Shown here piece by piece: positions 25,258 through 34,267 of a DNA stretch of 64,000 nt. Origin of the DNA: Arenibacter arenosicollis (GTDB taxonomy: Bacteria > Bacteroidota > Bacteroidia > Flavobacteriales > Flavobacteriaceae). The notes under the pieces were generated by a model. It did no database searches. It saw nothing but the letters and a program-made list of their open reading frames with translations, and was not told where the DNA came from. Positions within the stretch are counted from its first letter, which is position 1; every line of letters starts with the position of its first letter. The stretch lies in the NCBI RefSeq assembly GCF_014397245.1, contig NZ_JACLHY010000022.1, positions 1 to 64,000 of the forward strand. Reading direction: 5' to 3'. Made by a program: the position numbers and the translations under genes.

Positions 25258-27219
25258 CTAATCGCCAAGGGACCATGAAATTTCTATATTGGAACTTGCC
25301 GGTGAAACCCTAACATAACCTTGCATCTCTTGGTGAAGTGCCGAACAGAAATCGGTACAATAGAACGGCCATACCCCAACTTGCTTAGGTTCCCAAATTA
25401 TTGTCTTGGTCTGCCCTGGCATTACCAATAATTCTGAGGTATTTGCTCCTATCACAGCAAAACCGTGTGGTACATCAAAATCCTGCTCTTGGTTCGTTAT
25501 ATGAAAATATACCTTGTCTCCCACCTTAACACCCTCAATGTTATCGGGGGTAAAATGACTACGGATCGTTGACATATAAATATGTACATCTTTACCTTCA
25601 CGTACCACTTTGGCATCATTTGCACCTAAAGTAGCGTAGGGGTGTTTGTTTTCTGAGAGTTTATAAAACTTTTTCGATTTAGGAGCCAACAGTTCAGCTG
25701 GGATTCCTGCTGCATAATGTGGCTCCCCATGAGTAGGGAAATCATAAAGAAGTTCCATTTTTTCACCAGAGATATCATAAATCTGAGCCGAGTGCTCCAT
25801 CTCTGGACCAACTGGTAAATATCTATCTTTTGTAATCTTATTAAGTGCTACTACATACTTACCAAAAGGCTTTCTTGAATTTCCACCCGGAATCATCAAG
25901 TGACCTACAGAATAGTAGGTAGGTTTTCTATCGATAACCTCCCAAGTTCCCAATTTCCATTTCACCACCTCCGAGGAAATAAAGAAAGTGGTATAGGCAT
26001 TGCCTTTTCCATCAAACTCGGTATGTAATGGTCCTAAACCTCCACTTTTTACCGTTCCGGCAAGTACATCTTCAAATTTCAAGATAGGAATACCATATGC
26101 CTCTCCATCAAACTTTTTACCCTCAATAGCAGCAATCATATTATCAAAAGAATGTATCGTTAAATCAGCAGACAGTTTTCCGTTACCAATAATGTATTCT
26201 CCAGAAGGATCAACGTCACAACCATGAGGTGATTTTGGAGTTGGCAGAAAGAATACCGCACCAGGTACATCAAGGGGGTTTACTGTAAGCACTTCCTTTT
26301 TCATGGTACTTGTTGCAGTATGTGTAGACTCATCATATACATTATGCGCATAATTGGCTGGCATTTTTGTTCCTCCACCATTGTTAACAAACTCTTCAAC
26401 TTTTTTCCAGTTTATGGCGGCAATAAAATCTTTATCGTTCTGAGAAGAATTCACTTCTTGCAATGTACTGGCTTCCTCAGTATTATAAGTGGTAAAGAAG
26501 AACCAACCATGAGATTTTCCACGTCCGGGATGCGAAAGATCATAATTAAACCCAGGCATTATGATTTGGAATTTAATATCCATTTGGCCGTGTTCCGGCT
26601 CAACACTTATAAAAGACAGAGCACCTTGAAAGTTTCCTTTATACTCGTTTATGGGCATATCACGCTGTGGAATAGGTACCGAAAAACGCGTTCCAGCCAC
26701 AACGTATTCAGAATTCTCTGTAACAAAAGATGAACTGTGATTACCAGCACTATTAGGTACCTCAATAATCTCTTCTGTTTCAAAGGTCGTTAAGCTTATC
26801 CGTGCAATCCTTGGTGTATTATTACCATTAATAAAGATCCAGCGTCCATCCAGTTCTCCGTTAGTTTGCGAAATATCAGGGTGGTGAGAATCATCCCAAG
26901 GCACAAACCCGTGGGAGGTATTTAACATAGGCTTTGTTTCTTCAGAATAGCCGTACCCAGAGGTGGGAAATTGTGAGAATACGGGAATTTCCTTGAACAT
27001 ACGTCCAGATGGCAGGCCGTAAACTGTTAAATTGCCACTATATCCTCCAGACATAAAAGCGTAAAATTCATCATGTTCCCCTGGAGCCACATAGACTTTT
27101 TCGGCATTGCTCGAGTTTAATGCCCCGGAAGAACCTTTACCTTGGTTACCGTTGCCGCAACTCGTCAATAATGCGGCAAAGCCCAAGAATCCTAGTACTA
27201 AATAAGTATATTTTTTCAT
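25258..27219 (-). CDS. nosZ: Nitrous oxide reductase NosZ, clade II, predicted lipoprotein
   Basis: 653 aa; reduces N2O to N2. The signal is Sec-type with a lipobox at C21 (LLTSC) and not a Tat signal, which marks clade-II (atypical) NosZ. The seven-bladed propeller carries CuZ histidines, including H112/H113 (DDSHHPD), SPHGCDVDP, GLGPLHTEFD and GEPHYA. The C-terminal cupredoxin domain has the CuA motif CTDFCSALHQEM (C621, C625, H629, M632). Genes for fasciclin protein and cytochrome c precede it and nosL, D, F, Y follow. Anchoring by lipid would place the enzyme on a membrane surface. Confidence 0.98.
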   Translation of the reverse strand: MKKYTYLVLGFLGFAALLTSCGNGNQGKGSSGALNSSNAEKVYVAPGEHDEFYAFMSGGYSGNLTVYGLPSGRMFKEIPVFSQFPTSGYGYSEETKPMLNTSHGFVPWDDSHHPDISQTNGELDGRWIFINGNNTPRIARISLTTFETEEIIEVPNSAGNHSSSFVTENSEYVVAGTRFSVPIPQRDMPINEYKGNFQGALSFISVEPEHGQMDIKFQIIMPGFNYDLSHPGRGKSHGWFFFTTYNTEEASTLQEVNSSQNDKDFIAAINWKKVEEFVNNGGGTKMPANYAHNVYDESTHTATSTMKKEVLTVNPLDVPGAVFFLPTPKSPHGCDVDPSGEYIIGNGKLSADLTIHSFDNMIAAIEGKKFDGEAYGIPILKFEDVLAGTVKSGGLGPLHTEFDGKGNAYTTFFISSEVVKWKLGTWEVIDRKPTYYSVGHLMIPGGNSRKPFGKYVVALNKITKDRYLPVGPEMEHSAQIYDISGEKMELLYDFPTHGEPHYAAGIPAELLAPKSKKFYKLSENKHPYATLGANDAKVVREGKDVHIYMSTIRSHFTPDNIEGVKVGDKVYFHITNQEQDFDVPHGFAVIGANTSELLVMPGQTKTIIWEPKQVGVWPFYCTDFCSALHQEMQGYVRVSPASSNIEISWSLGD

Positions 27220-27253
27220 TGTTTATAATTTAATTGTTTATTGAGTTTTATAA

Positions 27254-27835
27254 CTATTCTGTAGGAGGTAGCATTACCTTGTCTACCACATGTACAATTC
27301 CATTACCTGCTGGTATACTTGCAATAATTTTTGCACCACCAATAAAAACATCATCACCTTTTACCTCGACGGTAGTGTTCTGATCATTGGCCTGCCCCAA
27401 TTTTTTAAACTTCTTTAAAAAATCCTTGCTGTAATTGCCAGCAGTAACGTGAAACTTTAAAATATTTGCCAAAGCATCTTTGTTCTCCGGTTTTAAAAGA
27501 TCTTCCACAGTACCTGCCGGTAGTGCTGCAAAAGCCTCATTGGTAGGTGCAAATACCATTAAGGGACCCGCATTAACCAAGACGTTTTCCAATTGCGCAG
27601 CCTGCACAGCCGCCACTAAAGTGGTATGGTCCGGAGAGCCTATGGCAATTTGCAATACGTTAGGGGTAGAACCATCATTTTCTATGAAGGCTTGGCCCTG
27701 CTTTTCCATCTCTTCCGTTCCAACATTGTCAGAATTTGGAGTCGTTGTCGTTTTTGATTCATTTTTACAACTGAACGTAAGGCCCAGAATAAAAAATGAC
27801 ACCACCAGTAATTTTAAGTAATTGGTCGGGAACAT
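27254..27835 (-). CDS. Fasciclin-domain lipoprotein
   Basis: 193 aa. A lipoprotein signal ends at C23 (LTFSC). It is followed by a low-complexity linker and one fasciclin (FAS1) domain with DHTTLVAAVQAAQL, GPLMVFAPTNEAFAAL and NGIVHVVDKVMLP. FAS1 domains mediate adhesion or protein contacts and are often secreted. It lies between the cytochrome c gene (18 bp) and nosZ (34 bp), so a role in holding the electron-transfer partners of NosZ is possible but only inferred. Confidence 0.9.
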   Translation of the reverse strand: MFPTNYLKLLVVSFFILGLTFSCKNESKTTTTPNSDNVGTEEMEKQGQAFIENDGSTPNVLQIAIGSPDHTTLVAAVQAAQLENVLVNAGPLMVFAPTNEAFAALPAGTVEDLLKPENKDALANILKFHVTAGNYSKDFLKKFKKLGQANDQNTTVEVKGDDVFIGGAKIIASIPAGNGIVHVVDKVMLPPTE

Positions 27836-27853
27836 AGTTGTATATATTTAAGG

Positions 27854-28360
27854 TTATAAGGTTCTAAAGTATTCCAATACTGCTCTTGCCTGTTCTTCTG
27901 TTAGACTTTGATTGGCCATTGGAGCGCCGTTAAATTCGGCCAATAAGGCTTTTGCTAAGGGATCTTCCTTAACCATAACCTCAGGATTCAAAATCATGTT
28001 CATTACCCATTCCGGGCTACGTCTTCCCAAGACACCATTTGGGGCCGGTCCAATGAACTTTTTACCAACTCTATGGCAAGCCAAACACATTTGACCGTAT
28101 ATTTCTTCTCCTTTTTTAGCCATTTCCTGATCAATATCAGCCGCCAAGGTTATGGAGGTAATTGGCCCCACCCCTTTATTGGCTAAATCTACAGTCTCTG
28201 AAGCCCTGGTAGATGTCGCCTCCGGAGCTGGTGCAGGTTGCTCGGTTGTAGTTTTTGCCCTATCTACACTAAAGCCCTCTTTTTTCTTTTCTTCTTTACC
28301 TCCACAGCTCATCATCAAAACAGAAAAAAGAACTGCGCTACTTTTAAAAATTATTTTCAT
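27854..28360 (-). CDS. c-type cytochrome lipoprotein, probable electron donor to NosZ
   Basis: 168 aa. Lipoprotein signal with C19 (MMSC), a Pro/Ala-rich linker (residues 40-60) and a class-I cytochrome c domain with CLACH (C92, C95, H96) and the axial Met probably in GAPMANQSL. It is the first gene of the nos transcript, immediately upstream of the fasciclin protein and nosZ. Clade-II nos clusters commonly encode such c-type cytochromes to bring electrons from the quinol pool. Confidence 0.92.
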   Translation of the reverse strand: MKIIFKSSAVLFSVLMMSCGGKEEKKKEGFSVDRAKTTTEQPAPAPEATSTRASETVDLANKGVGPITSITLAADIDQEMAKKGEEIYGQMCLACHRVGKKFIGPAPNGVLGRRSPEWVMNMILNPEVMVKEDPLAKALLAEFNGAPMANQSLTEEQARAVLEYFRTL

Positions 28361-28478
28361 TTGCTTATTATTTAATTGTTATTGGTCACTTGTTTATTAA
28401 TTATTCGTAATGTTTAAATCGGTGTCTATAAATTATCAATCTCACTTATCGTTTATTTCTTTTAACAATTTATTTGGA

Positions 28479-28486
28479 CAAAATTA
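28479..28486 (-). promoter_or_regulatory. Probable -7 promoter box of the nos operon
   Basis: On the minus strand it reads TAATTTTG, matching TAnnTTTG. It is 119 bp upstream of the cytochrome c start. Its centre is 33 bp from the centre of the FNR-type palindrome at 28509-28522. Confidence 0.6.
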
Positions 28487-28508
28487 GGCTGCCATTGAAA
28501 CAAAAAAC

Positions 28509-28522
28509 ATGATAAAAATCAT
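28509..28522. promoter_or_regulatory. FNR/DNR-type palindrome (ATGAT-AAAA-ATCAT) at the nos promoter
   Basis: A perfect 5-4-5 inverted repeat. It sits close to -41 relative to the predicted transcription start, which is the usual class-II activator position. The copper-receptor promoter carries a matching site at equal spacing (3685-3698). Confidence 0.6.
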
Positions 28523-28527
28523 ATTAA

Positions 28528-28541
28528 GGATAAAATTGTCC
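28528..28541. promoter_or_regulatory. Palindromic site GGATAAAATTGTCC, candidate Rrf2 operator
   Basis: Differs by one base from the palindrome overlapping the Rrf2 gene promoter (3769-3782). It lies just upstream of the FNR-type site, so it could be a second regulatory input to nos expression. Confidence 0.5.
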
Positions 28542-28973
28542 TTTTTTTAAAATTATAAGGGTAGTGAATTAAGTATACAGCCCCTTCTTATGGAAATAAT
28601 CCTTCAATCAAAAATGAAGACATTGATTATCAGTACACTACTCGTATTTTCATAAATCCAATTATTTCTGGATGACGGGAAATATCCCCAACGCATTTGT
28701 CTTTTAAATCTTTTACATATCTTAGTGAAAGCACTAAACCGGAATCATCTGTGCTATTGGGCCTAATATTATTTAGGACTATTTAACATTACTTTCAACT
28801 TAAAAATTGAAAGCACAAGTAGGGATAATTAGGATTTCCACCGTTGTCAAATGATTTATTACCATTTTACATTTAGATGGAACCTAAAAATCCTTGGTAA
28901 TTTTTTTAGCTAATTGATCCTGGCATTTGGTCCTAGTATAATAATGCTCTGCCGGGTTATGAAACTGTAATAT

Positions 28974-29453
28974 ATGACCCACTATAATATCATTGTTGAC
29001 AAGGAAAATTTTAATATTGGTCCAAAGGAAATTGCATCCTTGGATATAATTGCCACTGGCAAACTACAATATCATGCCTTACAGAACAATCAATCCTATA
29101 TCATCAATATCCTAAATACCGATTTTGCCAGTAAAACAATTACAGTGGAAGTCAATGGCAATAATTATGAAATGATCCTGGCGGACGAATACGATCGGAT
29201 GGTTGAAAAAATGGGTTTATTAACTGCCAAGACCCATAAAATAAATAGTATTAAAGCCCCTATGCCCGGGCTTATAATAGATATTATGGTCACGATAGGA
29301 CAGAAGGTAGAAGCGGGAACCCCGTTGATCGTGCTATCGGCCATGAAAATGGAAAATATCATCACTTCCTCTGGAGAAGGGGTTGTAAAGAAAATCGAAG
29401 TCAATGTTAATGATGCAGTTGACAAAGGACAGATTATAATTGAAATGGAATAA
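28974..29453 (+). CDS. Biotin carboxyl carrier subunit of an acyl-CoA carboxylase
   Basis: 159 aa. The C-terminal biotinyl domain starts near APMPGLIIDIMV and has the AMKM motif with the biotin-carrying K125. The N-terminal half is a family-specific beta region. It is followed by the biotin carboxylase 13 bp later and the carboxyltransferase, forming a three-subunit acetyl/propionyl-CoA carboxylase. Confidence 0.93.
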   Translation: MTHYNIIVDKENFNIGPKEIASLDIIATGKLQYHALQNNQSYIINILNTDFASKTITVEVNGNNYEMILADEYDRMVEKMGLLTAKTHKINSIKAPMPGLIIDIMVTIGQKVEAGTPLIVLSAMKMENIITSSGEGVVKKIEVNVNDAVDKGQIIIEME

Positions 29454-29466
29454 GCTTAGCATAAAG

Positions 29467-30945
29467 ATGAAAAAAATATTAGTAGCCAACCGTGGAGAAA
29501 TAGCATTACGGATTATGCGGACAGCCCAAAAGATGGGAATAAAAACCGTTGCCGTTTATTCGGTTGCCGATAGGGAGGCGCCCCATGTACGCTTTGCCAA
29601 TGAGGCGGTGCATTTGGGAAATTCACCCTCTTCAGAATCCTATTTGGATATGGATAAAATAGTGAATGCAGCACTCCAGACCAAGGCTGAAGGTATTCAC
29701 CCAGGCTATGGATTTTTAAGTGAAAATGCTGCCTTTGCCCAACTTGTAACCAAAAATGGCCTAAGTTTTATTGGACCAAAACCACATGCCATAGAAGTTA
29801 TGGGCGATAAATTAGCGGCCAAAGAGGCCGTAAAAGCTTATAATATTCCTATGATACCTGGAATTGAGGAGGCCATTACCGATATTGCACTGGCCCAGAA
29901 AATTTCCAAAAAGATTGGCTTTCCCGTTTTAATAAAAGCCTCAGCCGGTGGTGGTGGCAAAGGCATGAGGGTAGTACATCAGCTTTCCGAATTACCGGAA
30001 CAAATGGAGCGTGCCATAAGCGAGGCCAAGGCAGCTTTTGGAAATGGTTCCGTCTTTTTGGAAAAATATATTGAATCTCCCAGACATATAGAAATCCAAG
30101 TACTGGCAGATACCCATGGCAATATTTTACACCTTTTTGAACGCGAATGTAGCATACAAAGAAGACATCAAAAAGTTGTGGAAGAAGCTCCATCAGCCAT
30201 ATTGACCCCAGAAATAAGAAAAGCCATGGGGGAAGCTGCCGTAAAAGTAGCCAAGGCGTGTGACTATGTAGGTGCAGGAACCGTGGAGTTTCTATTGGAT
30301 GGTGATAACAAATTTTATTTTCTGGAAATGAACACCCGCTTGCAGGTAGAACATCCGGTAACGGAATTAATTACCGGTATTGATCTGGTGGAGCAACAAA
30401 TAAAAATTGCAAGAAATGAAAAATTGGCATTTTCACAGGAAGATTTAAGTATAAAGGGACATGCCCTGGAAGTCAGGGTCTATGCGGAGGATCCCTTGAA
30501 CAATTTTTTACCCAGCATGGGCACTTTGGAAACCTATAAGCGTCCAGAGGGCGAAGGTGTAAGATTGGATGACGGTTTTGAGGAAGGCATGACCATACCC
30601 ATGTATTATGACCCCATGTTGGCAAAGTTAATTACCTATGGTAAAAATCGTGAGGAAGCCATTCAATTAATGATCCGTGCCATATCGGACTTTAAGATCA
30701 AGGGAATTTCCACTACCCTGCCCTTTGGGAAGTTTGTTTGTGAACATGAAGCCTTTACTTCCGGGAATTTCGACACCCATTTTGTAAAGAACTACTTCAA
30801 ACCGGAACTATTACACCAACAATATGGGCAGGAACGTAAAATTGCAGCTTTGGTAGGATTAAAATTGTTCTTGGAGCACCAGGAGCAACTAAAGCTTCCC
30901 GATAATCAAAACTCCGATTGGTCATTAAAAAGAACCAAGAGATAA
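29467..30945 (+). CDS. Biotin carboxylase subunit of acyl-CoA carboxylase
   Basis: 492 aa from ATG 29467 (MKKILVANRGEIALRI); an upstream in-frame start overlaps the carrier gene and adds nothing family-like. ATP-grasp features include GYGFLSENAAFA, the glycine-rich KASAGGGGKGMR loop, ERECSIQRRHQK and EMNTRLQVEHPVTE. It carboxylates biotin with ATP and bicarbonate. The substrate of the whole enzyme is probably propionyl-CoA or acetyl-CoA, judged by the partner subunit. Confidence 0.95.
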   Translation: MKKILVANRGEIALRIMRTAQKMGIKTVAVYSVADREAPHVRFANEAVHLGNSPSSESYLDMDKIVNAALQTKAEGIHPGYGFLSENAAFAQLVTKNGLSFIGPKPHAIEVMGDKLAAKEAVKAYNIPMIPGIEEAITDIALAQKISKKIGFPVLIKASAGGGGKGMRVVHQLSELPEQMERAISEAKAAFGNGSVFLEKYIESPRHIEIQVLADTHGNILHLFERECSIQRRHQKVVEEAPSAILTPEIRKAMGEAAVKVAKACDYVGAGTVEFLLDGDNKFYFLEMNTRLQVEHPVTELITGIDLVEQQIKIARNEKLAFSQEDLSIKGHALEVRVYAEDPLNNFLPSMGTLETYKRPEGEGVRLDDGFEEGMTIPMYYDPMLAKLITYGKNREEAIQLMIRAISDFKIKGISTTLPFGKFVCEHEAFTSGNFDTHFVKNYFKPELLHQQYGQERKIAALVGLKLFLEHQEQLKLPDNQNSDWSLKRTKR

Positions 30946-30990
30946 ACAACAGCGGGACCAATTATTCTAAATGGCAAAAAGCATTATTTA

Positions 30991-32532
30991 ATGAAGGAAA
31001 ACATAAAAGCACTCGAAGATAAAATTGCCAAGGCAAAATTGGGTGGCGGCCAAAAACGTATAGAAGCCCAACATGCCAAGGGCAAGCTCACTGCCCGTGA
31101 GCGTATTCATTTTTTGTTGGACGAGGGTTCGTTTGAAGAGTTGGGTGCCTTGGTAACCCACAGAACCAAAGATTTTGGTATGGGCAAACAAATATTTTAT
31201 GGAGATGGTGTAGTTACCGGTTATGGAACCATTAATGGTAGACAGGTCTGTGTTTTCGCCCAGGATTTTACCGTATTTGGAGGTTCACTTTCCGAAACCC
31301 ATGCCGAAAAAATCTGTAAGGTAATGGATATGGCTATGAAAATAGGAGTTCCCTTAATTGGATTGAACGACAGTGGCGGAGCAAGAATACAGGAAGGTGT
31401 AAGATCATTAGGCGGTTATGCAGATATCTTTCACAGGAATGTAATGGCTTCCGGCGTTATCCCACAAATATCCGCCATTATGGGCCCCTGTGCAGGTGGA
31501 GCTGTCTACTCCCCTGCCATGACCGACTTTACCCTAATGGTGGAAAATTCCAGTTATATGTTCGTCACCGGGCCCAATGTTGTAAAAACGGTAACCAATG
31601 AAGAGGTTAGTTCGGAAGAATTGGGCGGGGCAATGACCCATGCCACCAAATCCGGCGTTACCCATTTTACAGCGGAAAATGATTTGGATTGTATTGCTCA
31701 AATAAAGGAACTCATTGGTTTCTTGCCCCAAAATTGTGAGGAAACAACAAAACCACTGCCCTATTCCTTAAATACGGAAATCCGGGAAAAGTTGGAAACC
31801 ATTATTCCCGAAAACGCCAATCAGCCATATGATATGCGACATATCATAACTGAAATCATTGATGATTCCCCATTCTTTGAAGTCCATAAGCATTATGCGG
31901 AAAATATAGTCGTGGGATTTGCAAGGTTGGCGGGAAAAAGTATTGGGATAGTTGCCAATCAGCCCATGAGCCTGGCCGGAGTTTTGGATGTAAACAGTTC
32001 AAAAAAAGCAGCCCGATTTACCCGTTTTTGTGATTGTTTCAATATTCCACTCTTGGTATTGGTCGACGTTCCTGGATTCCTGCCAGGTACGGACCAGGAA
32101 TGGAACGGCATTATCACCAATGGCGCCAAGTTGCTATATGCCCTAAGTGAGGCCACGGTTCCCAAAGTCACTGTTATTACCCGAAAAGCTTACGGAGGTG
32201 CGTATGACGTTATGAATTCGAAACACATTGGGGCAGACCTTAACTATGCATGGCCAGGAGCCGAAATTGCGGTAATGGGTGCCAAGGGAGCCAGTGAGAT
32301 TATTTTTAGGAAAGAGATTACATCGGCAGATGACCCCGATGCCATACTAAAGGAAAAAGAGGAGGAATACGCCAATAAATTTGCCAACCCCTATAGCGCA
32401 GCGGAAAGAGGGTTTATAGACGAAGTTATTCAACCCCAGAATACCCGTAGAAAATTAATAAAGGCCTTTGCCCTTTTAGAGAATAAAGTGGTGAATTTGC
32501 CGAAGAAAAAACATGGAAACATACCTTTGTAA
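30991..32532 (+). CDS. Acyl-CoA carboxylase carboxyltransferase subunit (propionyl-CoA carboxylase beta-like)
   Basis: 513 aa with the fused beta/alpha carboxyltransferase domains (crotonase fold twice). Oxyanion-hole glycines appear in [14 protein letters not shown] and [12 protein letters not shown], and in the second half in [11 protein letters not shown] and [12 protein letters not shown]. The sequence looks closest to PccB-type subunits. It completes the carboxylase with the two preceding genes, and a thioesterase gene follows by 43 bp. Confidence 0.93.
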   Translation: MKENIKALEDKIAKAKLGGGQKRIEAQHAKGKLTARERIHFLLDEGSFEELGALVTHRTKDFGMGKQIFYGDGVVTGYGTINGRQVCVFAQDFTVFGGSLSETHAEKICKVMDMAMKIGVPLIGLNDSGGARIQEGVRSLGGYADIFHRNVMASGVIPQISAIMGPCAGGAVYSPAMTDFTLMVENSSYMFVTGPNVVKTVTNEEVSSEELGGAMTHATKSGVTHFTAENDLDCIAQIKELIGFLPQNCEETTKPLPYSLNTEIREKLETIIPENANQPYDMRHIITEIIDDSPFFEVHKHYAENIVVGFARLAGKSIGIVANQPMSLAGVLDVNSSKKAARFTRFCDCFNIPLLVLVDVPGFLPGTDQEWNGIITNGAKLLYALSEATVPKVTVITRKAYGGAYDVMNSKHIGADLNYAWPGAEIAVMGAKGASEIIFRKEITSADDPDAILKEKEEEYANKFANPYSAAERGFIDEVIQPQNTRRKLIKAFALLENKVVNLPKKKHGNIPL

Positions 32533-32575
32533 TTTTACCAACAGCTTAAAGTAATTTTTGAATCCATAACATCGC

Positions 32576-33442
32576 ATGAGCAACTTAGAAGAACTTATAC
32601 AATTACTTACCCTGGAACGGATCAACGACAATACCTTTGTGGGACAAAACTATCAAGCTCCCTGGGGCCGTGTTTTTGGGGGGCAGGTATTGGGACAGTC
32701 TTTACATGCCGCCTACCAAACGGTATCCGATGATAGACTGGCGCACTCCATGCACGGGTATTTTATTTTAGGGGGAGACCTGAACATTCCCATTACCTAT
32801 GAAGTAGATTGTTTAAGGGACGGACGTAGTTTTACTACACGTAGAGTGGTAGCCAAGCAAAACGGCAAAGCTATCTTTAACATGGCCGCCTCTTTTCAGG
32901 TCAAGGAAGATGGGGTGGAGCATCAAATTACCATGCCCAATTTAATCACCCCAAAAAAATTAATGAACAGCTTGGAACAAATTGAGGAAATGGAAAAAAC
33001 AGATCCTGACTCCTATAATCTTATAAAACTTACGCATCCCAAGGTATTTGAATTTAAACCTGTAGAACGCCTAACCGCCTTGCTTGCTAAAAATGGTCCG
33101 CCATTTAACCATATGTGGATGCGCTCCACTGAAAAGGTAAAAGCCGATTTGCCACTACAACAGCAGTTATTGGCATATGCCTCCGATTACAACATACTTA
33201 CCACCGCATCCCTACCGCATCGTGAAGAACTTAGGAAGGGAAAAACTTTTTATGCCAGTATAGACCATGCCATATGGTTCCACCGCTCTTTCAAAATAGA
33301 CGAATGGCTTTTGTATACCATGGACAGCCCCAGTGCTTGTAATTCCAGAGGGTTTTCCAGGGGAAGTATTTTTGACAGAAATGGTGTCCTGGTCGCCTCT
33401 GTGGCACAGGAAGGATTAATGCGCAACACTCGGGCAGATTAA
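32576..33442 (+). CDS. tesB: Acyl-CoA thioesterase II (TesB family)
   Basis: 288 aa double-hotdog protein. The first hotdog has GRVFGGQVLGQSL and HSMHGYFILGGD. The second has the TesB catalytic Asp in YASDYNIL, the Thr/Ser region SIDHAIWFHR, and Gln in VASVAQEGLMR. It hydrolyses medium- and long-chain acyl-CoA. It closes the acyl-CoA carboxylase gene group. Confidence 0.93.
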   Translation: MSNLEELIQLLTLERINDNTFVGQNYQAPWGRVFGGQVLGQSLHAAYQTVSDDRLAHSMHGYFILGGDLNIPITYEVDCLRDGRSFTTRRVVAKQNGKAIFNMAASFQVKEDGVEHQITMPNLITPKKLMNSLEQIEEMEKTDPDSYNLIKLTHPKVFEFKPVERLTALLAKNGPPFNHMWMRSTEKVKADLPLQQQLLAYASDYNILTTASLPHREELRKGKTFYASIDHAIWFHRSFKIDEWLLYTMDSPSACNSRGFSRGSIFDRNGVLVASVAQEGLMRNTRAD

Positions 33443-33707
33443 TACCATTGGCAAGGGGTTTTAGGCCCAGCTTTCTTGAACCAACCGTTTTCAGATTATA
33501 AGTGCCCCTCCGCTGAAGTGCCATTAAAACCCTTGAAACACTATATACCTTCATGAGCCCAACTGCGGTTTATCCTTTGTAAACAACCGTTCATCCGGAC
33601 AATATTCTTCCACTCGTTTTTCAACCAATTTTTGCTCCTTTTAACCACTAAATTTCCATCTAGGGCAAGGCTGGTCGAATTTTGCCGTATAACATTAAAC
33701 AAAAGGT

Positions 33708-33878
33708 ATGAAAACATTATTACTCGTTAAAGAAATTTATTCCGAAGGATTTAAAAACTTGGGAAACATCATTGTTAGAAATTATTTCAAAGCTTTCTTG
33801 TGGTTCAGTATAGCTATGTTTGCCGTAGTATTGTACGCTTTCATTTTTAGATTGGCTACCGGATTTGTTTGGGACTAA
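33708..33878 (+). CDS. Very small single-helix protein (resembles DUF6747)
   Basis: 56 aa (MKTLLLVKEIYSEGF...). An amphipathic N-terminal half is followed by one membrane helix (about 31-52, WFSIAMFAVVLYAFIFRL) ending in ATGFVWD. It resembles small flavobacterial proteins of the DUF6747 kind, whose function is unknown. It is followed 21 bp later by another tiny single-helix protein, so the pair may act together. Confidence 0.65.
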   Translation: MKTLLLVKEIYSEGFKNLGNIIVRNYFKAFLWFSIAMFAVVLYAFIFRLATGFVWD

Positions 33879-33899
33879 AAAAGAAGAAAATGCATTAGT

Positions 33900-34046
33900 A
33901 TGAAAAGTATGCAGTATTTAAGAGAATTATTGATAGGAAAAAGTGATGGAATTGAAGTTCCAATAACACTAAAGTTGTTATTGATATTGGTGTTTCTTTG
34001 CTTTTTCCTAGCCTTGTTCTCTATCTTGCTATATACTTTTGAATAG
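33900..34046 (+). CDS. Very small single-helix membrane protein
   Basis: 48 aa (MKSMQYLRELLIGK...). A short charged N-terminus precedes one strongly hydrophobic helix (about 22-46). It lies 21 bp downstream of the 56-aa protein with the same topology. No family recognised; coding status rests on ATG, spacing and composition. Confidence 0.5.
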   Translation: MKSMQYLRELLIGKSDGIEVPITLKLLLILVFLCFFLALFSILLYTFE

Positions 34047-34267
34047 AACATTTTTATTGCAAAGCCCAAGGTTTTGCATACTTTCAACTTTATACTATTT
34101 TCTTGTTTTTTTTTAATGTTATGTTAGTTCCCCCACTTGGACAACGTAACCAGACCAAATTTTTTTGTTGTTGATCTAAGGATAAGATTAGTCTTGAAAT
34201 AAATTATGGATATTGTCCAAAATATTGGAAATATTCCATAATTTAGCATACCTTTTTTTGGTGTGCA

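Larger units (their letters stand above)
28361..28973. other. 613-bp divergent intergenic region between nos and the acyl-CoA carboxylase genes
   Basis: The nos-proximal 180 bp hold the -7 box and two palindromes listed separately. The remaining ~430 bp contain no gene or terminator I can support. Confidence 0.5.
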
